A stretch of 64,000 nt of DNA from Erinaceus europaeus (lineage: Eukaryota > Chordata > Mammalia > Eulipotyphla > Erinaceidae). The notes under the pieces are model-generated. The model was given only the letters and a program-made list of their open reading frames with translations, was not told the origin of the DNA and did no database searches. Below are positions 1 to 11,400 of this stretch, piece by piece. Position 1 is the first letter of the stretch, and each line of letters starts with the position of its first letter. The position numbers and the translations under genes are program-made. The stretch covers positions 1 to 64,000 of the forward strand of contig NW_026647238.1 in assembly GCF_950295315.1 (NCBI RefSeq). Reading direction: 5' to 3'.

Positions 1-278
1 TTCAGTCAGGCTCACAAGTATTAAGCACAAGGACCACACAAGGATCCAGGTTCAGCCCCAGGCTACCCACCTGCAGAGAGGATGTTTCACAAGCTGAGAA
101 GCAAGTATCTGTATTTCTCTTCCTCTACATCACCCCTTTACCTCTCAGTTTCTCTTTGTTGTATTAAAAAAAAATGTGATTTTAAAAAAGAAGATGAAAG
201 AAAGAAGAAAAACGCCACCAGGAGTGGTATATTTGTAGTGTCCACACAGAACCCCAAGAACTGGAGGCGAGAAAAATG

Positions 279-282
<4 letters not shown>
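1..282 (+). repeat. tRNA-derived SINE (ERI-like), cut by the window edge
   Basis: Head, B-box region (ggttcagcccc), CT-rich middle, then the gccaccaggagtggta extension seen in longer family members. Diverged. Confidence 0.8.
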
Positions 283-310
<28 letters not shown>

Positions 311-412
311 AAGAAGGAAAGATGAAAGAAAGAAATGGAAGAAGGAAGGAAAAAAGGAAAGAAGGGGGAAGGAAGGGAGAAGGGGAGGGAAAGAGGAAGG
401 AAGGAAGGAAGA
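283..412. repeat. GAAA/GGAA purine microsatellite
   Basis: Continuous purine tract grown from the A-rich tail of the SINE at 1-282. Confidence 0.9.
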
Positions 413-449
413 TTATTTTCCAAAAATCTAGATACTCAAGCTGACAATA

Positions 450-600
450 TAACCTATATAGATAATGAATTGCTTTGCCATATGTGCAATCCAGGTGTGA
501 GGTCACTCCCCACCATGTTGGCAAAAGCTTCCATGCAGTGGTTTCTTTCCTTTTCTCTCTCTGCTTCCCTGTCTCTATTTCTCTATGCAAAATTGTTGGC
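450..600 (+). repeat. Old second-family SINE
   Basis: Diverged copy with the gctttgccatatgtgcaatc head and CT-rich end; no clear TSD. Confidence 0.45.
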
Positions 601-661
601 CCCAAAGCAAACAAAACCCCAAGATACTGAAGTAAGCCATCAATCTATTAGTTGCTTACAG

Positions 662-885
662 AAGCCAGGTGATGGAGCACCTGGTTGACAGCATATGCTA
701 TAAAGCACAGTGATCCAAACTCAGACCTTTGGTCCTTAACTGCAGGGAGAAAACTGTCTCTCTGTCTCTCTGTCTCTCTGTCCCTCCTGCCCTCTCTTCC
801 TCTCTCTTTTCTCTCTCTCCCTTCCTCTCTTTTTCTATCTCCCCATCCCCTCTCAATTTCTGTCTCTATTGATTAAATAAGTATT
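662..885 (+). repeat. Old ERI-like SINE
   Basis: ccaggtgatggagcacctgg head, expanded CT-rich middle (752-850), diverged. Confidence 0.7.
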
Positions 886-964
886 TTAGTTGATTTGAAT
901 ATATTCTCCAAAGACTTTACACAAGTATATCTTTATAACTATTATTTTACTTTATTAAATTATA

Positions 965-1092
965 TTTATTTATTTATTGGGTAGAGACAGCCAGAAATTG
1001 AGAGGGAGGGAGAGATAGGGAAAAAGACAACTGAGACACCTGCGGCCCTGCTTCACCATTTGTGAAGCTTTCCCTCTGCAGATGGGGAATAT
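965..1092 (-). repeat. Partial ERI-like SINE
   Basis: A-tail side and gcttcaccatttgtgaagct middle present; tRNA head missing. Confidence 0.7.
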
Positions 1093-1592
1093 AAATATTT
1101 TTCTTTCTATGCAATAATAAACATGTTCAAAAGAAAACACAGTTGTCTCTAGGGAATTTCAGCAACCTGTGAAACAGTGACAATCCACTTTCAATGCTGT
1201 GTTATCCACATTAAACTTCTAAAATTTCACTTGTGCTCTGATCAAGTACATATTTTAAAGTCCCTTGTCATATTCTACATAAAATAAAGTACTTAAATTT
1301 CAGATGATTGAGCTTTATAAATTATACTGTACGTCATCAATCATTTTCCAGAAGAGATTTTGATTTTGTTCAGCAGATGTTAGCTGAAAGCCTAAGTAGC
1401 TAGATGAACTTAGATTTAATGAAAGGCTTTAGAATTGTGCTATAGAATTTTTGCTATCTCATTTAGAGTTGAAATAAGAAGTTCTATTTTGGAAACATCT
1501 TAAAACTCGTTTCTGAAGATTGGGGTATAAGTCATAGTTACATAGACAGTTTACTTGGTTGTTTCCTCTTCTTGTGCATGAAAAATCTTTTT

Positions 1593-1875
1593 TTTTAAAT
1601 ATTTATTTTATTTATTTATTCCCTTTTGTTGCCCTTGTTGTTTTATTGTTGTAGTTATTATTGTTGTTGTCGTTGTTGGATAGGACAGAGAGAAATGGAG
1701 AGAGGAGGGGAAGACAGAGAGGAGGAGAGAAAGATAGACACCTGCAGACCTGCTTCACCGCCTGTGAAGCAACCCCCCTGCAGGTGGGGAGCCGGGGTTC
1801 GAACCGGGATCCTTATGCCGGTCCTTGTGCTTTGCGCCACCTGCGCTTAACCCGCTGCGCTACAGCCCAACTCCC
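1593..1875 (-). repeat. Young ERI-like SINE with TSD
   Basis: Full-length copy ending at the head (ctgcgctacagcccaactcc on this strand). TSD tgaaaaatcttttt at 1579-1592 and 1876-1889. Confidence 0.93.
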
Positions 1876-2114
1876 TGAAAAATCTTTTTATTTTAATCTT
1901 TGGACAGGAAACAAGCTAGAAAAAGACCAATATTTTTTATAACATATGAGTTAGCTTTCTTAATATAATTTAGACCAAAACTACAAAGATGTATGTATTA
2001 ATCATCTTTAATATATTGAAAATAATTCACTGACATGTAATGACACAAAAATTTATATGCTAAACACAAGATTCACCCTTTCTATAAAGATAGCATTAAA
2101 AAGAGAGCTCACAG

Positions 2115-2245
2115 ATGATGAAGAATAGGATAGCTTCCAATAGAGGAGAGGGGATATGTAACTCTGATGCTGATAATTGTGTGGAATTGTACCCTTCTTA
2201 ACCTATGGTCTTGTCAATCACTAAATTAACAAAATAAAAGAGTGA
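2115..2245 (+). mobile_element. L1 3' tail fragment
   Basis: Contains the terminal L1 3'UTR block (ggggatatgtaactctgatg, then aattgtgtggaattgtaccc) and an AATAAA-like A-rich end. Confidence 0.7.
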
Positions 2246-2720
2246 GAGAGTCAGAGAGAGATAACACTGGATTGAACAATTCTGGCTCTGTCACTTACTG
2301 AATATCCAGTTTTGCATGAAATCTGGACCTCATAACATACTTAGTAAAATAGGGATATAGCTAGATTATGTTGAAAATAAAATTTCAATATATTAGCTTT
2401 CTGATATACACTCACTACCAATAATTATGCATAATATATCCATATGTTTGTAAAAATTATATGATTTTATTAGCTTCAGTATGTCTAAAATATTATTAAC
2501 TATTCCTTATGCCTAACTTTCTTATTACATATGACTTCAATACAGAAACATAGCTAAATGACTAGAATTAGAATATTCAGTGCTCTTCAAATGGGTTTAA
2601 ATTTTTCTAAGTACTTCTGAATTTCTTCACACCCTTTTCTGATTTATTTTTATTCACTTTAAGAACGTTTATAGTGCTACATGTAAAGAATTTCAAAATA
2701 GAGTATATGGTTTCTCAATG

Positions 2721-2723
<3 letters not shown>

Positions 2724-2770
<47 letters not shown>
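2724..2770. repeat. (TA)n microsatellite
   Basis: About 22 TA units, followed by AT-rich imperfect copies to about 2795. Confidence 0.97.
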
Positions 2771-2774
<4 letters not shown>

Positions 2775-3239
2775 TATATTATATATTATATATAGTTTTT
2801 AGAGTGTCCTTTTAGGTAAAAGATTTTCAAAGAAGCCCTAATACTCAAATTTCAGTGTTATTACTATAACAGAATAAAGGATAAGACATGGGAATGTTTC
2901 CTTATATCACCATTAGCTGGTTAGAAAGTCCCCGATGAAATCTAAGTATTAAAGTTCCAGAACTTAGAAAAGATATGTCAAATTCCCCGAGAATTCATTT
3001 CATGGTGAGTCACTATGCTCAGGAAATGCAAAGTCATTTCCTTGTTCACTGTTAGAGGGGAAATGAAAGGGCTCCATCATCTCCTGGTCAGTCTGGGCAG
3101 CATCTATCACATTTGGATAATTTTGTCTGCCTTCTAGTCTCTTTTCCAGACAGTCTGCATAGGCTCTTGTACCCTTTCTTCCACTGGACTACTAAAGGAT
3201 ATAAGAAAACAGTATACAATGTGTCTTTTTACATGAATA

Positions 3240-4128
3240 CAATGGGAGCCTCTACAGGACCTTGCTCTCAATGTGGAACAACAAGTGCAGGGACTGCCCA
3301 GATTCCAAAGGGAGGCTGGGGCAACATATTCTGCCACGCTAGGAAAACAGGTCCTGCAATGAGTGCAACCTAGAATGTTCCTAGCTATGACCACTGGATG
3401 CAAGCTCAGACCTACAGGGATGTGGAGATTACACAGGCTCCTGTGCTGAATGTGAGCCCCAGATCAGACTGATGGGGTTTACAGTTGATGGTATTTATAT
3501 ACGTTTCCCATATATGCGAGCTACTCTCTTCCCAGATACAGTTTTTTAGTCATATTTCCAACTCTGACACCATCTCCTCAGACAATATCTTTAACCCACC
3601 TGCATGTTAGCTGTCGGGTTCAGTCAAAAATTAGTAAAGTCATGGGACCCTTGGAATATACCTAAAATAGACTTCCTAGCTTTTTTCAAAATGGAGACCC
3701 CAAAATCTCATCTGCTATATTCTTTGTTCTGCTTTTTATCTTAATAGTTTTCTGTCACAAAGTTGCTGATGCTACTTTGACGCCAACTTGACTTCCCTGG
3801 GCAGACAACCTCACCAATGTACCCTGAAACTTCACCTCTCCAGAGCTCTGTGCCATTAAAGAAAAATAGAGAAAGACTGGGAGTATGGATTAACCTGCCA
3901 ACGCCTGAGTTTAGAGGAGAAACAACTCCAGAAGCCAGACCTTCCACCTTCTGCACTCCATAATCCTGGGTCCATACTCCCAGATGGATAAAGACTAGAA
4001 AAGCTCCCAATGGGGGTGCAGAACTCTGGAGGTCGGAATTGTGTAGAATTGTACCCCCTAACCCAAGGTACTTGTCAATCATTATTAAATCAATAAAAAA
4101 CAAACCAATAAATAACAACAACAAAAAA
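3240..4128 (+). mobile_element. L1 3'UTR fragment, long-3'UTR subfamily
   Basis: It corresponds to the second half of the copy at 12141-13690 (starting with the block around ccttgctctcaatgtgga) and ends with an AATAAA-containing tail. No clear target-site duplication found. Confidence 0.78.
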
Positions 4129-4549
4129 ATGGAACAAGATGAAGATTGCCTAGTGTATGGCCTTTTTCTTTTCTATAGATTTTCCATTAGCCCCTACCCT
4201 TTATGTAATCAATTTACAGTCACTTTATATCTGATTTTCATACTCAGTGCCTCACATGCAGTGAAAAAATCACAAAGGATTTAACTCTTGCACACCAAAA
4301 TCAAATGAGCAAACTAGTGAACCACCAGATCTACTGTATATCAAGGTGAATAAAAGAGAGAGCTTCGTAAATCTATGTAAATGTAATTCTGTTCTACCAC
4401 TTCCAGTCCATTCTAAGGTTATTCATTTTGTTAGATTTACATCTCCCTCCCCTTCATTTACCACCTTCCCATCTTTCCTCTAATAAAATTTAGCATGAGG
4501 AATTATCATCTGATCTTGAAATTTTTACTAAGTTGATACTGTAACTTTT

Positions 4550-4633
4550 TAAAAAATATTTATTTATTTATTCCTTTTGTTGTCCTTGTTGTTTTATTGT
4601 TGTAGTTATTATTGTTATCATTGCTGAATAGGG
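4550..4633 (-). repeat. 84-bp 5'-truncated young SINE with TSD
   Basis: Only the 3' tail part of the SINE is present, flanked by gatactgtaactttt at 4535-4549 and 4634-4648. Confidence 0.85.
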
Positions 4634-4647
4634 GATACTGTAACTTT

Positions 4648-4822
4648 TGTTTTTGATAGAGACAGAGAAAATTGAGAGGGACGGGAGATCACGAGGGTGA
4701 AAAAACAGAGACACCTGCAGCAACTTCTGAGCCCTGCAGGAGGGGACCAGGGGCATGAACCTTGGTCCTTATGCATTATAACATATAAGCTCTACCAGGT
4801 AAATCACCTCCTGGCCCTCTGT
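4648..4822 (-). repeat. Old ERI-like SINE
   Basis: gatagagacagagaaaattg to cacctcctggccct; it abuts the truncated SINE. Confidence 0.75.
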
Positions 4823-5675
4823 ACTATAACATTTAAATATTAAACCTTAGGATAGTAATTTCTTTTTAAAAAAAGAACATGTAATATATCATTATGATGC
4901 AACTTATGAATAAGCACTATCTTGGCCTGTGCTCCGAGTTGACCTTTTACCTTGCTTGAAAACTTTTCTATGCATGTACACTCATGAGGCCCACTCACAC
5001 CTCCCCCTTGAGACATTTAACACTTGTCAACTCATAGACTAACATTTCCAAATTCCCTTGGTCTTTCCCAGTGTGGAAATTCCATCACTTGATGGAAGCC
5101 CACACTTATATCTTCTTTGCAGCTTGAAACCCTGATCAGCTGCTAGTACAGAACGGAATTCTATGAATGTTGCTGAGGCAGTGAATGTGCAGAAACACAT
5201 GTATTCATATTTTCCAAATGTGAAATGATATTATTTTAAAAATAACAAAAATACTAATATTAATAAGTGTTTACTATAAACAATTCTGCCTTTCACATTT
5301 TGTCTAGTTTGGTATCAATGTTATGCTTTGTGCATTACAAAAAATATTTGTAGAAAAAGTATTCTGCATTAATTATTTCCCATAAAATAACTATCATACT
5401 AGTGCTAAACATGGGAGAGAATCTGTTGTAGACAGCTATTCCAGGGGAAAAGAAAGAAATGAACTATTTGTGAGCAGAATAAATAGGAAATATTAGTAGC
5501 ATTGATTCTTCTGAATAGACTCATTAATGGAGATTTACTTATGGATTATTTGATAACAGCATATGAATTCTACAAAGTCTTCAAGCTCGTACGACCCGGA
5601 AGATATAATGTTAGAGCTCTGAATAATGTACTTACTTTTAACATGTGTTTGACGCAGTTCCAGCAAAGTCCCCGT

Positions 5676-5825
5676 GACATTAGAGGAAGGAATATGTCAA
5701 GGATTGCTTTAACTAGATTTAATGTCATGCAAAAATATCTTATACAAATGACATTGGAGGAAGGAACATGTCAAAGATTTCTTTAACTAGATTTAATTTC
5801 ATGCAAAATTGTAATGTATACAAAT
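5676..5825. repeat. Two-unit tandem duplication (about 75 bp)
   Basis: Unit 1 5676-5749, unit 2 5750-5825, each starting gacatt and containing ctttaactagatttaat; roughly 85% identical. Confidence 0.85.
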
Positions 5826-6496
5826 GACACTGATCTTCTGAAACAAGGAAATTCTAAATTTGAACTCAGTTTCAGTGTGCCAAGCCAAATCAATTTTTAG
5901 TGAATTTCAAAAATTGTTATAAAGGCCAAGGAAACTCAGTCTACATAATTCACTAAGGAAAATCTATAGAAGTTAAATACCTAAGAATTCATTGCATTGC
6001 AATTATTGTATTGTACTATCTGTTTTTCACTTTATTTTTTGGTTCCTGAATACTGTCACTAAAGTGATACTACGGGGGAAATATCTTCTTCAAAAATGTG
6101 CTCTAAGTGGGTAATTACAAAATAGGACAGTTAATATGCACACATCACATTTCCTTAATAACTTGGTGTTGACCATGAAAATTCTACAGCCCAGAACAAA
6201 ACTAAGTTCTAAGTCCAATCTCTCTGTACAGCCCATTCCACTGACCAGCGTATGCACTGGATGATCAATGGTATTTGAACTAAATTTATAATCTGAGTAC
6301 TTAAATCCATTCTTTTATAACAGACTTATTTAATCCAGCTTGTTAAGTGATTTGTGGGTAAGGCTGTCAGGAAGAGAGAGAAAAATTAAGTGTGATGACT
6401 CTTTGCTTGAACTCTTGCCAATAAGATAATGTTATGCTGGTATACTGGATTTAGGAATATGTAACATGAATAGGTTGCTCTCTATATGAAAATTCT

Positions 6497-6838
6497 TTTT
6501 TTTTTTTCCTTCCACCAGGGTTATTGCTGGGCTAGGTGCCTGCACCATGAATCCACCGCTCCTGGAAGCCATTTTTCCCCCTTTTGTTGTAGCTTCGTTG
6601 TGGTTACTATTATTGCCATTGTTGATGTTGTTTGATGTTGGATAGGACAGAGAGAAATGAAGAGAGGAGGGGAAGACAGAGAGGGGGAGAGAAAGATAGA
6701 CACCTGCAGACCTGCTTCATCGCCTCTGAAGCGACTCCCCTGCAGGTGGGGAGCTGGGGACTCGAACCAGGATCCTTACGCCCGTCCTAGCACTTTGTGC
6801 CACATGCGCTTAACCCACTGTGCCACCGCCCGACCCCC
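6497..6838 (-). repeat. Young ERI-like SINE, long form, with TSD
   Basis: Includes the ccaccgctcctggaagccat extension on the tail side. TSD tctatatgaaaattct at 6481-6496 and 6839-6854. Confidence 0.93.
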
Positions 6839-6906
6839 TCTATATGAAAATTCTAATGTCAAGTCCCAAATCTTTTGCTCTAATCTTTTTAGAAAGAATT
6901 TATTTT

Positions 6907-7172
6907 GCAGGAGTCGGGTGGTAGCACAGCGGGTTAATTGGTGGCACAAAGCACAAGGACTGGCTTAAGGATCCCAGTTCGAGCCCCCAGCTCCCCCAAC
7001 TATAGGGGAGTCGCTTCACAGGTGGTGAAGCAGGTCTGCAGGTGTCTTTCTTTCACCCTCTCTGTCTTCCCCTCCTCTCTCTATTTCTCTCTGTCCTATC
7101 CAACAATGACATCATTAACAACTACAACAATAAAATAACAAGGGCAACAAAATGAAATAAATATTTTTTAAA
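6907..7172 (+). repeat. ERI-like SINE
   Basis: gagtcgggtggtagcacagc head to aaataaatattttttaaaaa tail. Confidence 0.88.
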
Positions 7173-7179
7173 AACCAAA

Positions 7180-7346
7180 AAAGTATTTATCTATTTACTG
7201 GATAGAGATGGACAGAAATTGAGAGTGAAGGGGGAGACAGAGAAGGGGAGAGAAAAATACCTTCGGCACTGCTTCACTACTTGTGAAACATCTGCCTACA
7301 GATGAGAACCACGAACTTGAACCCAGGTTCAAGTGCATTATAAAAT
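7180..7346 (-). repeat. Old ERI-like SINE split by the L1 at 7357-8844
   Basis: The tail side and middle lie here; the remaining head (ctaggtatgccactatcaag) continues at 8855-8880 after the L1. Confidence 0.8.
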
Positions 7347-7356
7347 GTGTGTTCTG

Positions 7357-8844
7357 ACTATGCAGCTATCAAGAACAATGAACCCACCTTCTCTGACCCA
7401 TTTTGGACAGAGCTAGAAGGAATTATGTTAAGTGAGCTAAGTCAGAAAGATAAAGATGAGTATGGGATGATCCCACTCATCAACAGAAGTTGACTAAGAA
7501 GATCTGAAAGGGAAACTAAAAGCAGGACCTGACCAAATTGTAAGTAGGGCACCAAAGTAAAAACCCTGTGGTGAGGGGTAGACATGCAGCTTCCTGGGCC
7601 AGTTGGGGGTGGGAGTGGGTGGGAGGGATCGGTCACAGTCTTTTGGTGGTGGGAATGGTGTTTATGTACACTCCTAGCAAAATGTAGTCATATAAATCAG
7701 TAGTTAATTAATATGAGAGGGGGAAAATCAATTGTATGTCTCAAAGTTTCTCAAAACACAAACTGAATCTTTTTAATATATAGGCTGTGTATTTGATATG
7801 CGGACTCTCTCAAAAGCCTAGACCAAGTAGATTAGAAGCATCCAATAGCACAGCTATATACAAGATACTGGATACTGTACAGCAAACCATAACAAAGGGA
7901 CTTTTCAAAGTTAACCCAATTAACAAATAATGTGATGATAACATTAACTATCGATTGTCTTTTTGAACCCTAAGACAGCAGGAACCTCACATCTCCACTA
8001 TAGAGCCCCTACTTCCCCCAGTCCTGGAACCCTTAGATAGGGCCCACTTTCCCGTATGCATCTCCCAATCCAAACCAAATAATATTGCATCCGCCGATCA
8101 CAACCTAACCAACGCAACAATTGCCACCTCAACATGCTTCACCTCAGACTGTGTCCAGAGACTTCACGTGTGGAATGACAACCCTTCAGTTTCATTACTT
8201 GGGTGAGACCTTTCCTTTTATAGTACACTCTAATTTCATCTCAGGTAGTTCACTTTCTAACAAAGTCCCATAACCTAGATATACACCAGTCTTTGTGAGA
8301 GCTTATGTTCACACGTACCCATAAGCTACTGCAAAATATATACCTGAAAGCAGAAGTACACTAGAGTTTGCATTGAGTACCTCCCTAACACTTCTTCTCC
8401 ACTATTCCAAGCTTGGGATCCATGATTGCTCAACAATTTGTTTGGCTTCGTATGTTAACTCTCTTTTCAATCACCAGGTTCCAGATGCCACCAGGATGCC
8501 GGCCAGGCTTCCCTGGATTGAAGACCCCACCAATGTGTCCTGGAGCTCAGCTTCCCCATAGACACACCCTACTAGGGAAAGAGAGAGGCAGACTGGGAGT
8601 ATGGACCGACCAGTCAATGCCCATGTTCAATGGGGAAGCAATTACAGAAGCCAGACCTTCTACCTTCTGCAACCCTCAATGACCCTGGGTCCATGCTCCC
8701 AGAGGGCTAGAGAATGGGAAAGCCACCATGGGAGGGGGTGGGTTATGGAGATTGGGTGTTGGGAATTGTGTGGAGTTGTACTCCTCCTACCTTTTATGTT
8801 TTTGTTCATTAATTCTTTCTTAAATAAAAAATTTTTTTTAAAAA
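7357..8844 (+). mobile_element. 5'-truncated L1 (ORF2 C-terminus and long 3'UTR)
   Basis: It starts inside the last 43 codons of L1 ORF2 (AAIKNNEPTFSD ... LSELSQKDKDEYGMIPLINRS, stop near 7492), followed by about 1.35 kb of 3'UTR with a G-rich tract at 8728-8763 and a poly(A) region ending 8844. The 10-bp TSD gtgtgttctg lies at 7347-7356 and 8845-8854. The insertion splits an older SINE. It belongs to the short-3'UTR subfamily. Confidence 0.88.
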
Positions 8845-9310
8845 GTGTGTTCTGCTAGGTATGCCACTATCAAGTCCCCTGCTCTATTTTTTTCTACCAT
8901 TATTAGTATGGTGAGTTGGTATTTCAACTATCTAATCATTATTTGAAAGTTGTAGCCTAAGATTGTGATCACAGGAACAAAAATTGACTGATTATAGTCA
9001 AATAGAAATAACTAATCCAAAGTATTTTCTTCAAGATAAACTTCATCTAAATTATTCTGAGAAGATCATAAAGTCTAACATTTTAAAGATCTATTAAACA
9101 TTTGATTTTTATATCCTTCCAGACGATTTGAGCACTGGAGGAAGCTTCAGTGATGGTATCTATCCCTCTAGCTGTCTCTCTTATCTATCTGAAAAGCCAA
9201 CCTAAAGTGGTAAAGTACCAGAGAAGAAACACTTCCCCACCCAAGAAAAAATAATTTTAAAAAAGCTTTAAGTTTACTAACTCACTGCTTACCTAGACTT
9301 AAACTAGAAT

Positions 9311-9380
9311 GGGATGCATTGGATCGACCTTCTCGTGGTGCATCCCGTGAGTACCCATTCATTGGGGAAACTGATGATCC
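9311..9380 (+). ncRNA. HDV-like self-cleaving ribozyme (by hand folding)
   Basis: All parts of the nested double pseudoknot can be placed. P1 is 9311-9317 with 9340-9346 (7 bp). P2 is ggatc 9321-9325 with gatcc 9376-9380. P3 is acc 9327-9329 with ggt 9337-9339, closing the 7-nt loop ttctcgt, which resembles the HDV L3. P4 is ccca 9354-9357 with tggg 9363-9366. The joining strand has C9371 followed by TGAT and then P2, fitting the C-N-R-A pattern around the catalytic cytosine and its spacing to P2. The predicted cleavage point, just before 9311, is exactly the TSD border, as known for ribozymes at the 5' end of R2- and RTE-type elements. Confidence 0.75.
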
Positions 9381-9507
9381 TTCCTAGCCGACTGAGTCCA
9401 CATGGATCCCAGTCACTTTCAAAGTCAGCAACAAGCAGCTCCTGACAGCTTTCAGCCTGACGCTGTTGACTGGCTACGAAAGAAGGGCAAACTCTAGAAG
9501 AAGAAGA
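9311..9507 (+). mobile_element. Short non-autonomous retroelement with 5' HDV-like ribozyme and LINE-type 3' tail
   Basis: A 197-bp element bounded by an exact 10-bp duplication, aaactagaat, at 9301-9310 and 9508-9517. It begins exactly with the first base of a ribozyme-like fold (9311-9380), has a middle of about 75 nt I do not recognise, and ends with about 52 bp nearly identical to the 3' end of the LINE fragment at 33216-33492 (from cctgacgctgttgactggct to the GAA repeat). It lacks the A/B boxes of the tRNA-derived SINEs and lacks a poly(A) tail, so it is not an L1-mobilised copy. The structure suggests an internally deleted LINE or a LINE-dependent SINE. Confidence 0.8.
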
Positions 9508-10751
9508 AAACTAGAATAGTTTCTGAATGCTAGTTACACATCTATTTTGTTTTTTGATCAGTGTTCCTCTTTTTTCCTAAAAGGCTAAACAAAGGGGATT
9601 TCTAAGACTTTTTTTTATTATTTATGTACTTTCTATGACTAATTTTGATATTGATTATTGAAAATAAGCTAATAATAAAACTATCAAAAGTATGCACTGA
9701 GTAAAAGCTATAAACAAGAGGCATGTGTTTTGTTACTGACCTTTTTCAATGTAGTAGATTTTGAAAGACAATTCTCAAGGTAATTATTCAAAATAACAGT
9801 AAACTACAGAACAAAGCAAACCTTCTCAGGTGTTCAGTATGAATATGTAGATTCTCAGTCTTCAAATTCCAAGTACTTGCATCTCCTCCAATTGTTAGGA
9901 TGAAAAACAAAGCAGAAAGCTTTCCAAGTGAACCATTTTGTTAGCCAGACTCAAGGGTAATGGAATTAAAATATCAGCAAATACTACAATGACAGAAGGG
10001 TGGGTAGCACTGTCTCTAGTAAGAGGAGATATATCCCTCCATGGAAAATTATCATGAGACTTACAATATCCATTATGCAGTGTTTAGCTACTCAGTAATA
10101 CTAAACAAGCACTAGTGTTTTACAAAGAAATACTGCGTCTGTGTTTCTCATGGCCAAAATAGAAACCATGTGGAAGTGTTTTTAGCATAAGACTTAATTT
10201 AAAACAAGTAAGCCATTTCAGAAAAAAATAAATAAAACAAGCAGTGGATGTCTCAGTTTTCAAAGTTGTTTTTCAAAATTGCTTTTTTTGTTCCTTGTGT
10301 GATTTTGAGTGGATTCAGTACTCCAAAACAATCCATCTAAATAATAGTGCTGAATTCACAGTTCCTAAAATCTACTGATGGCTTGTTTTAAGTTATGAAT
10401 TTACTGGGGATTTTACTGGAATTCTAGTGTTATTCAAATTTTTCTTCTACAATCTGTCATTCACATGATTTAGTCCACAAAGAATCATTCTAATTTTATA
10501 TAGTTTTTTCTTCTACACTCATTTCAAACTGAAAGATATTCAGTTTGAAGCTTTGAATGCAATCACTGAAGTCTAAAAATGTGTGTTTTCATATTAGACT
10601 TAAAACTGGATTTAAAATGGTAAAGCTGATGCTAAAAGATGTGTAGAAGAAGTTTGTTTACAAAATTATAGGATAACTTTAAAATTATTAGCTATAATAG
10701 TGTCATCATAGACCATTTATTTTTATCAATCTCAACAATTGTCAATTAGTT

Positions 10752-10973
10752 TTCTTTTAATTTAATTTGAATTTTTTAAAGTCTTTATTTATTGAATAGA
10801 GACAGCAAGAAATTAAGAGGAAGGAGATAGAAAAGGAGAGAGACAGAGAGATACCTGCAGTCCTGCTTGACCAATTGTGAAGCTTTCCCCCTGCAGGTGA
10901 TCACTGGGGGCTTGAACCTGGGCCCCTGCCTATTGTAAAGTGCACTTAACCAAGTGCACTGCTACCCTGCCCT
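10752..10973 (-). repeat. Old ERI-like SINE with TSD
   Basis: TSD tcaattagtt at 10742-10751 and 10974-10983. Confidence 0.85.
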
Positions 10974-11264
10974 TCAATTAGTTCTCAATATAAGTATTTA
11001 TCTTGAACGTGTCATACAAGTTAATAATAGTATTGCCTCTTCATATTATCTATAACATACTTCAAATGTGGTAATAAAATAAGTATCATATACTATATAC
11101 ATAATATAATGCATGTATTATATATTATAGTAAAAATCTTTAGATTTATGTTGTTTGACTTCTTTTTACCATGTTAGATAATAAGAAAATAAATAGTACT
11201 TGATAATTATTATTAAACAAATTAGATATAAATGAGCACTAGGTTATAAAATATATTTGGGGGC

Positions 11265-11400
11265 ATGGGTAAATAGTGTAATGGTTATGCAAAAAGACTC
11301 TCATGCCTGAGGCTCCAAAGTCCCAGGTTCAATGCCCTACACCACCATGAACCGGAGCTAAGTAGTGCTCTGGTAAAATCAATTGACTGATTGATTGACT
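11265..11400 (+). repeat. Second-family SINE
   Basis: Reference copy of this family here: gtgtaatggttatgcaaaaa, then tgcctgaggctccaaagtcc and caccaccatgaaccggagct; followed by an AT-rich tail with attgactgattgattgacta repeats. Confidence 0.75.

Noticed and set aside
1626..1942. Recurring frames with MAQSTRTGIRIPVRT or RQRGGEKDRHLQTC
   Set aside because: These are translations of the ERI-like SINE in the two orientations.
3113..3403. Cysteine-rich frames near 3.1-3.4 kb
   Set aside because: They straddle unique intron and the L1 3'UTR fragment, with no domain pattern.
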